Assembly: GCF_024169515.1 (NCBI RefSeq)
Contig: NZ_JAMKCQ010000001.1
Coordinates: forward strand, 4,526,001-4,590,000
Reading direction: 5' to 3'
From: Erwinia aphidicola
GTDB lineage: Bacteria; Pseudomonadota; Gammaproteobacteria; Enterobacterales; Enterobacteriaceae
DNA length: 64,000 bases
Shown piece by piece: positions 58,814 through 64,000 of the stretch (positions within the stretch are counted from its first letter, which is position 1; every line of letters begins with the position of its first letter). The notes under the pieces are model-generated. The model searched no databases and was not told the origin of the DNA. It saw only the letters and a list, made by a program, of their open reading frames with translations. Position numbers and translations under genes: made by a program.

Positions 58814-59947
58814 TTAAATTTCTGGCCCGAGCGTTTCCTGCACCAGCGCGCAATACCAGCGGATGCCGAACGGGATCAGCGCATCGTTAAAATCATATTC
58901 GGAGTGGTGCAGCGGGCGGCTGTCGGCACTGCCCAGCCACAGATAGGCACCGGGTTTTGCCTGCAACATAAACGAGAAATCTTCCGAGGTCAGCGCCGGT
59001 TTAGGCGCCTCGGCGTGCGCCAGCCCGGCACGCGCCGCCGCACGTAATGCGGTGGCCGCCTGTTCAGCGCCGTTAATGGTTGCCGGATAGTAACGGTCAT
59101 ATTGCACCGCAGCCGTCAGGCCGTGGGCGGCGGTGACGTGCTGCGCCAGCTCGCGCATGCGCTGCTCAATGCGGTCCTGCACGGCGCTGTCAAAGCTGCG
59201 CACCGTGCCGCTCAGCGTGGCCTGCGCCGGGATCATATTGTGCGAGAAGCCGCCGTTGATGCGCGTGACCGTCAGCACCGCCGGGTCGCACGGGTCGAGA
59301 TCGCGGCTGACGATGGTGTGCAGGGCCACCACCAGCTCGCTGGTCGCCAGCAGCGTGTCCGGCGTCAACTGCGGCTGCGCGGCATGCCCGCCGCCGCCCT
59401 CAACGCGGATAGAAAACGCATCGCCCGCGCCCATGATAGGCCCCGGGCGCGTCTGCACCACGCCGAGCGGCAGCTGCGGCCAGTTGTGAATGGCGTAAAC
59501 CTCGTCGCAGGGGAAGCGCTCGAACAGGCCGTCGTCGATCATTGCCTGCGCGCCTGCCAGCCCCTCTTCTGCCGGTTGGAAGATGAAATTCACCGTGCCG
59601 TCGAACTGCGCATCGGCGGCGAGCGCCTGCGCCGCGCCGAGCAGCATCACCGTGTGGCCGTCATGGCCGCAGGCGTGGCAGACGTTCGGCTGCTGGCTTT
59701 TCCACGGCTGGGTGCCGTTATCGGCCATCGGCAGCGCATCCATATCGGCGCGCAGGCCGACGGCACGCGGGCTGGTGCCGCGCTTCAGCACCCCGACTAC
59801 ACCGGTTTTACCGATGCCCTGATAGACTTCCAGCCCCAGCCGGGCCAGGAATTCCGCCACCAGCCCGCTGGTGCGGTGCTCCTGATAGCCCAGCTCCGGG
59901 TGCTGGTGCAGATCGCGCCGCAGCGCCACTAATGCCGCAATATCCAT
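58814..59947 (-). CDS. M20-family amidohydrolase
   Basis: A 377-residue metal-dependent amidohydrolase of the hippurate hydrolase/aminoacylase type (M20D). Motifs are LRADMDALPM, the metal-binding VCHACGHDGHTVMLLG and FIFQPAEEGLAGA, and a late SEDFSFML. It should cleave an N-acyl or peptide-like amide of an amino acid. The start MDIAALVALRRDLHQHPELG fits the family, and its ATG is one base after the stop of the dehydrogenase upstream. Substrate unknown. Confidence 0.92.
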   Translation of the reverse strand: MDIAALVALRRDLHQHPELGYQEHRTSGLVAEFLARLGLEVYQGIGKTGVVGVLKRGTSPRAVGLRADMDALPMADNGTQPWKSQQPNVCHACGHDGHTVMLLGAAQALAADAQFDGTVNFIFQPAEEGLAGAQAMIDDGLFERFPCDEVYAIHNWPQLPLGVVQTRPGPIMGAGDAFSIRVEGGGGHAAQPQLTPDTLLATSELVVALHTIVSRDLDPCDPAVLTVTRINGGFSHNMIPAQATLSGTVRSFDSAVQDRIEQRMRELAQHVTAAHGLTAAVQYDRYYPATINGAEQAATALRAAARAGLAHAEAPKPALTSEDFSFMLQAKPGAYLWLGSADSRPLHHSEYDFNDALIPFGIRWYCALVQETLGPEI

Positions 59948-59948
59948 C

Positions 59949-60875
59949 TCAATATCCCTGTTCGCGGTCGACCACGCCGACCATGGATTCACCGCGTTCA
60001 TAGCGGCGAATATTGTCCAGCAGCGCTTTTACCGCGCTCTCCGGCTGGGTCTGGCTGGCAATGTGCGGCGTCAGCCAGATGGCCGGATGCTGCCAGAAGG
60101 CGTGCCCGGCGGGCAGCGGTTCCGGGGCGGTAACATCAACCACCGCCGCGCTCAGCTGCTGACGGTCGAGGGCAGCCACTAAGTCGTCATGATTGAGCTG
60201 CGCCCCGCGCCCGACCTGCACCAGCGCCGCGCCGGGCGGCAGCTGACTGAAAAGGTCGGCGTTTAACATCCCTTCGGTGCTGGCGGTGAGCGGCAGCAGG
60301 CAGATCAGGATATCGCTGCGCGCAAGAAACTCAGCCAGCCGCTGGTTACCGGCAAAGCACTGCACGCCGGGCAGATCGCGTGGGGTGCGGCTCCAGCCTG
60401 CGCAGTCAAACCCGAGCGCCACCAGCGGTTTCAGCACCGCCTCGCCCAGCGCGCCGAGGCCCATCACGCCAACGCGCCGCTTGCCGGCGGTCTGTACCGG
60501 GTGCGTCTGCCAGATGCCCGCGCGCTGCTGTTGCAAATAGCGCGGCATATCGCGATGCAGGCCAAGCACGGCAAAGGTCACATACTCCACCATGCCGCTG
60601 GTCAGGCCCGGCTCGATCATGCGCACCACCGGCAGCTGCGGCGGCAGGCTGGCGTAATCGAACTGGTCTGCACCCGCCCCTACGGAAAACAGCACCTTCA
60701 GGTTGGGAAACTGCTGCATGATATTGTCCGGCGGCACCCACGCGACCAGGTACTCCACCTCATGCGGGTTGCCAAACTCCGGCCACAGCCGGAAGCTGGC
60801 CGCCGGGGCCATTTCCGCCACCAGCGCGGCCCACTTCTGCCCGCGCTCGGGCTCTGATTTGTAGACAATATTCAT
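59949..60875 (-). CDS. D-2-hydroxyacid dehydrogenase (GhrA-like)
   Basis: A 308-residue NAD(P)-dependent dehydrogenase. The Rossmann motif is VGVMGLGALGEAVL. VQVGRGAQLNHDDLV provides the substrate-binding Arg. A Glu in DVTAPEPLP and His in LTPHIASQT complete the catalytic set. It resembles the glyoxylate/hydroxypyruvate reductase A group. It would interconvert a 2-keto acid and a 2-hydroxy acid, perhaps the keto acid produced by the FAD oxidase or aminotransferase here. The start overlaps the acetyltransferase stop (TGATG). Confidence 0.9.
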   Translation of the reverse strand: MNIVYKSEPERGQKWAALVAEMAPAASFRLWPEFGNPHEVEYLVAWVPPDNIMQQFPNLKVLFSVGAGADQFDYASLPPQLPVVRMIEPGLTSGMVEYVTFAVLGLHRDMPRYLQQQRAGIWQTHPVQTAGKRRVGVMGLGALGEAVLKPLVALGFDCAGWSRTPRDLPGVQCFAGNQRLAEFLARSDILICLLPLTASTEGMLNADLFSQLPPGAALVQVGRGAQLNHDDLVAALDRQQLSAAVVDVTAPEPLPAGHAFWQHPAIWLTPHIASQTQPESAVKALLDNIRRYERGESMVGVVDREQGY

Positions 60876-61723
60876 CAGGCCATCGCCTGGCTCATTAGCC
60901 CGAATGCCTGCATGCCACCGCTCTCCGGCTGCCAGGGTTGCCCTTTGACCATGGTGGTTGGCGCATCCACTTCTACCAGCCCCAGCGTATTCAGCCACGG
61001 GCCAAGCCCGGCCGAACGGTCGCTATCAATGCGCACAAACTGCCCCGCTACGCCGCTTAGCAGCTCGCTGACCAGCAGTTTAGCGTTAGCGAGATTGCGC
61101 GCCACAATCGGCCCGATGGCATAGCCGTGGCCGAAGCGGCGCAGGCTGGCGAACCCGGCAGCGGTACCGTTCTCCTCCAGCACCAGGAAGCGTTCGGCGC
61201 GCTCAAGCAGGTGAGTGATCAACAGCGGGCGCTGCTGGCCGTGCGCCTGGCGGTCGAGCGCGGTCAGCAGCGCGGCATCCTGGAGGCCCGCGCTGCGCAT
61301 CCGCTGCTGCGGCCCGCAGGCGATGGCCGCTACCGGAGCCAGTTCGCGACACTGGTGCTGCTCAACGTGGCCGGTGGCGACAAATCCGAGTTTTTCATAC
61401 AGCGGCTGTCCGGCAGCGGTGGCGTGCAGGCGCACGTTGCTGCCTTCAAGCCTGGCCAGCGCCGCCTGCATCAGCTGTTTGCCAATGCCGCGCCCCTGCT
61501 GTGCATCATCGACAATCACCAGGCCAAGGGTGGCGTAATCCTTGCCCCAGCGCCAGAACAGGAGGGTACCGACCAGCGTCCCGTGCTCTTCCGCCGCCAG
61601 CCCTTCCCCCAGCAGCAGAGCCTGCTGCCAGTCCGCGCGCCGGTGCGGCCACTTAAGCTGCTGAGTAAGCGCATAAGCCGCATCCAGATGGGTTTCGTTC
61701 ATTGCTTTGATTTCAAGAGTCAT
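60875..61723 (-). CDS. GNAT-family N-acetyltransferase (two-domain)
   Basis: A 282-residue protein whose N-terminal half is a clear GNAT domain with the acetyl-CoA loop QQGRGIGKQLM near residue 80 and PLYEKLGF after it. The second half resembles a second, degenerate GNAT-like fold (GYAIGPIVARN). It would acetylate an amine. In this operon it may detoxify or modify the substrate or an intermediate. ATG at 61723 (after AAGGA) is used in place of the GTG just upstream. Confidence 0.88.
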   Translation of the reverse strand: MTLEIKAMNETHLDAAYALTQQLKWPHRRADWQQALLLGEGLAAEEHGTLVGTLLFWRWGKDYATLGLVIVDDAQQGRGIGKQLMQAALARLEGSNVRLHATAAGQPLYEKLGFVATGHVEQHQCRELAPVAAIACGPQQRMRSAGLQDAALLTALDRQAHGQQRPLLITHLLERAERFLVLEENGTAAGFASLRRFGHGYAIGPIVARNLANAKLLVSELLSGVAGQFVRIDSDRSAGLGPWLNTLGLVEVDAPTTMVKGQPWQPESGGMQAFGLMSQAMA

Positions 61724-61732
61724 CACTGTTCC

Positions 61733-63064
61733 TTACATCATGCCCGGCGCATCAAGGCCGGAACCGTCAATCAGGCGTTCATAGCGGAACGGCTTCGCAT
61801 CAACAATCGGGCTATCGTGGGTGGCGAGATCGGCGGCAAGGCGCCCGGCACCGGGACCGATGCCAAAGCCGTGCGCGCTGTAACCCGCCGAAATAATCAG
61901 GCCCGGCAGCTTGCCAACGGGGGAGATCACCGGCACCGCGTCCGGCGTGCTGTCGATCATCCCGCCCCACGCCTGCTCAAGGCGCACGCCCGCCATCGAC
62001 GGGAACTCGCTGCGCATCGCCGCCAGCCCCTCCTCCACCATCGCCATATCGGGATGCGGGTCGAGGATGCGGACTTTCTCGAACGGCGACACGCCATCCA
62101 GCTGCCAGCGCGCCAGCGCTTCCGGGCCGCGGATAAACGGGCTGATACCGAAGTTAATCGTCAGGTTTTTACGCCGCGCCTTAAAGGTCGGGTAGAACTG
62201 GCGGGCGTAACGCAGCCCCTGCGCGCCAGGCTCAAGGCGGCCACGGCCGGAAACAGAGACGGTATAACTGCCGTCGAGCTGCGGGCGGCAGGCAAAGCCC
62301 GGCGTATACAGCGGCAGGGCAATTTTTTGTTCAATCGGCGCGGTGCGAAAAGCGGTGCCGATCACGTTGCCGAGCGGCAGATCGATACCGTGACGACGGC
62401 AGAACATAGATGTCCACGCCCCGCCCGCGCAGATCACGCTGCTGGTTTTGATCAGGCCGCGTTCGGTCACCACGCCGCTAACCTTACCGTTAGTGATATC
62501 CAGACCGCGCACCGCGCACTGCTGAAACACCAGCCCGCCAAGGCGCTGCGCCGCTATCGCCAGGCCCGGTGCCGCCAGTGAGGGTTCGGCATGACCATCG
62601 GTTGGCGATGACACCCCGCCCAGCCAGCGGCTGGAGCTGCCCGGCGTCATCTCTTTAGCGCGCGCGGCGGTGAGGATTTCGCTGTGAAAATCATAGCCTT
62701 TCGCCATGGTGTTCCACGCTTCCCAGGCGTTGATGTCAGCCTGGTTTTGGGTGGCGTACACCAGCCCGCTGCGGCGGAAGCCCAGCTCTTCGCCGGTCTC
62801 TTCGCCCAGTTCGGCCCAGCGCTGCAGGGCGTACTTGATCAGCGGCAGTTCGCGCTCGTCGCGGTTCTGCTGGCGGCACCAGCCCCAGTTGCGGCTCGAC
62901 TGCTCACCGCCGACCAGGCCCTTTTCAATCAGCACCACGCTGACGCCTTTTTTTGCCAGTTCATAGGCCGCAGCCGCCCCGGCGATCCCGGCACCAATCA
63001 CCACCACATCCGCTGCCGGTGGGAAATGCGGGCTGTCCTGTACGTATCGAATCGGTGCTGGCAT
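61733..63064 (-). CDS. FAD-dependent oxidoreductase, DadA/DAO-like
   Basis: A 443-residue flavoenzyme with the dinucleotide-binding motif VVVIGAGIAGAAAAYELAKKG near residue 20 (given with its family spacing) and the C-terminal SAGYSAHGFGIGPGAGRLAADL that contacts FAD. It belongs to the D-amino-acid dehydrogenase/DAO family, which oxidises amines to imines and then keto acids. AAGGAACA precedes the ATG. It is first of five closely spaced genes running to the amidohydrolase and beyond. Substrate chirality and identity are unknown. Confidence 0.9.
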   Translation of the reverse strand: MPAPIRYVQDSPHFPPAADVVVIGAGIAGAAAAYELAKKGVSVVLIEKGLVGGEQSSRNWGWCRQQNRDERELPLIKYALQRWAELGEETGEELGFRRSGLVYATQNQADINAWEAWNTMAKGYDFHSEILTAARAKEMTPGSSSRWLGGVSSPTDGHAEPSLAAPGLAIAAQRLGGLVFQQCAVRGLDITNGKVSGVVTERGLIKTSSVICAGGAWTSMFCRRHGIDLPLGNVIGTAFRTAPIEQKIALPLYTPGFACRPQLDGSYTVSVSGRGRLEPGAQGLRYARQFYPTFKARRKNLTINFGISPFIRGPEALARWQLDGVSPFEKVRILDPHPDMAMVEEGLAAMRSEFPSMAGVRLEQAWGGMIDSTPDAVPVISPVGKLPGLIISAGYSAHGFGIGPGAGRLAADLATHDSPIVDAKPFRYERLIDGSGLDAPGMM

Positions 63065-63095
63065 GTTGTTCCTTACCTGAAAATTTTTTTATTGC

Positions 63096-63153
63096 GGGCG
63101 AGGCATGCCTCGCCCCTACAGAGTGTGGCGTAGGGGTCAGGCATGCCTGACCC
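63096..63153. repeat. Two 20-bp perfect palindromes
   Basis: GGGCGAGGCATGCCTCGCCC (63096-63115) and GGGTCAGGCATGCCTGACCC (63134-63153) lie 18 bp apart between the ABC ATPase gene and the flavoprotein gene. They share the AGGCATGCCT centre and the TAGGGG border seen in the other repeats. They may stabilise or attenuate the operon transcript. Confidence 0.85.
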
Positions 63154-63162
63154 GCTCCGGGT

Positions 63163-63984
63163 CTACAACGCGATATCGCTCTCCTGGTGCTCGTCGAGCC
63201 AGCCCTGGCGCAGCTCCGGTACCGCGCGCTTCAGGCGCTCATAGTACAGCTCGCTTGACGGCTTGTCGTAATCGGCGCGCGCCACCTGGGTGACCATGCG
63301 GCCATTTTTTACCACGATAATTTCGTCGCACACCGAGCGCACCGCGTGCAGGTCGTGACTGATAAAAAGCACCGACAGGCCCAGCTCGCGGCGCAGCTCG
63401 GTAATCAGATCCAGCACCGCCGCCGCTACCACGGTATCCAGCGCCGAGGTCACCTCATCACAGAGGATCAGGTCCGGCTCGGCGGCCAGCGCGCGCGCCA
63501 GATTGACGCGCTGCTTCTGCCCACCGGACAGCGACCACGGCTTGCGCCACAGCACGTTGCGCGGCAGGCGTACCAGGTCGAGCAGCTGGAACATCCGCCG
63601 CTCCAGCGCTGCACCGCGCAGCCCGTGGAACAGCTTCAGCGGGCGCTTGAGAATGGTCTCGATAGTGTGCGCCGGGTTGAGCGCGGTATCCGCCATCTGG
63701 AACACGTACTGAATGCGGCGCAGCTCGTTTTCCGGGCGCTGGTGCATATCCCCGGCAATATAGTGGCCGTTAAACAGAATATGGCCGCCGCTCGGCTTGT
63801 TCATTCCGGCTATCGCGTGCGCCAGCGTGGTTTTGCCGGAGCCGGACTCGCCGATAATGCCAATCGCCTGGCCGCGATAGAGCTTGAAGTTAATCTCTTC
63901 GAGGATCTTAATCTTCGGCTGCCCTTCACCGTCGAGCGGGCCGTACCCGGCGCTGAGGTCGCGCACCTGCAGCAGCGGCTGCAC
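63163..63984 (-). CDS. Oligopeptide-type ABC transporter ATPase (DppF/OppF-like)
   Basis: A 273-residue ATPase of the peptide/nickel import family. Walker A is GESGSGKTT near residue 48, the signature LSGGQKQRVNLARAL and Walker B LILCDEVTSALD. The C-terminal tail is of OppF type but short. The start is taken as GTG 63984 with AGGA before it. The frame stays open to the window edge, so the gene could begin beyond it. The permease and binding-protein genes are presumably outside the window. It would energise uptake of the conjugate processed by the following enzymes. Confidence 0.88.
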   Translation of the reverse strand: MQPLLQVRDLSAGYGPLDGEGQPKIKILEEINFKLYRGQAIGIIGESGSGKTTLAHAIAGMNKPSGGHILFNGHYIAGDMHQRPENELRRIQYVFQMADTALNPAHTIETILKRPLKLFHGLRGAALERRMFQLLDLVRLPRNVLWRKPWSLSGGQKQRVNLARALAAEPDLILCDEVTSALDTVVAAAVLDLITELRRELGLSVLFISHDLHAVRSVCDEIIVVKNGRMVTQVARADYDKPSSELYYERLKRAVPELRQGWLDEHQESDIAL

Positions 63985-64000
63985 GTTCTCATCCTGCTCC

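Noticed and set aside
61127..62581. 484-codon open frame on the plus strand
   Set aside because: Antisense to the GNAT and flavoprotein genes. The composition is Arg/His/Gln/Ala-rich as in shadow frames.
57361..64000. Locus as the known ectoine degradation operon
   Set aside because: An Lrp-type regulator and aminotransferase fit, but the ectoine hydrolase (M24 family) and semialdehyde dehydrogenase genes are not present in the window.

Overview
The window reads as chromosome of an enterobacterium of the family Erwiniaceae, most likely Erwinia. This is an inference from gene order and protein resemblance; no marker-gene comparison was possible. Two core blocks match the Escherichia coli map: icd-rluE-nudJ-mnmA-hflD-purB-phoPQ-roxA-pepT followed by cobB-nagK-lolEDC, and fliE/fliF-fliR followed by rcsA. 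The 211-residue RcsA also fits Erwinia. No tRNA, rRNA or CRISPR array was seen.

Layout. 1-2900: accessory DNA abutting the 3' end of icd. It holds a gene fragment, a heavily deleted IS6/IS26-like element with a near-perfect 8-bp target duplication, a DUF1275 plus monooxygenase pair, a broken small ORF and several terminator-like hairpins. 2927-20600: housekeeping genes for the TCA cycle, RNA modification, purine synthesis, PhoPQ signalling, ribosomal oxygenase, peptidase, sirtuin, amino-sugar kinase and lipoprotein sorting. The sutR/ydcO pair sits inside this block around a perfect inverted-repeat operator. 21059-22453: a membrane diguanylate cyclase. 22505-28575: a reduced prophage-like island with a CI-like repressor, a Q-like antiterminator, a complete lysozyme-holin-Rz-Rz1 cassette and a beta-helix tailspike-like protein. 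No capsid, tail-tube, packaging or integrase genes were seen. 28837-46187: chemotaxis and motility (cheV, fliE to fliR, a chemoreceptor), with several small membrane or lipoprotein genes and rcsA, the capsule co-activator.

46267-56361 is one 10.1-kb gene for a three-module nonribosomal peptide synthetase (C-A-T, C-A-T, C-A-T-TE). No tailoring, transport or resistance genes lie next to it. 56723-64000 is a minus-strand catabolic locus: an Lrp/AsnC regulator, a class III aminotransferase, an M20 amidohydrolase, a 2-hydroxyacid dehydrogenase, a GNAT acetyltransferase, a DadA-like oxidase and an oligopeptide-type ABC ATPase. It probably imports and breaks down a small amino-acid conjugate.

Short GC-rich palindromic repeats recur between genes. 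In three cases (pepT, nagK, the synthetase) they supply the last codons and the stop codon. The least explained loci are the orphan synthetase, the reduced lysis island and the catabolic operon.
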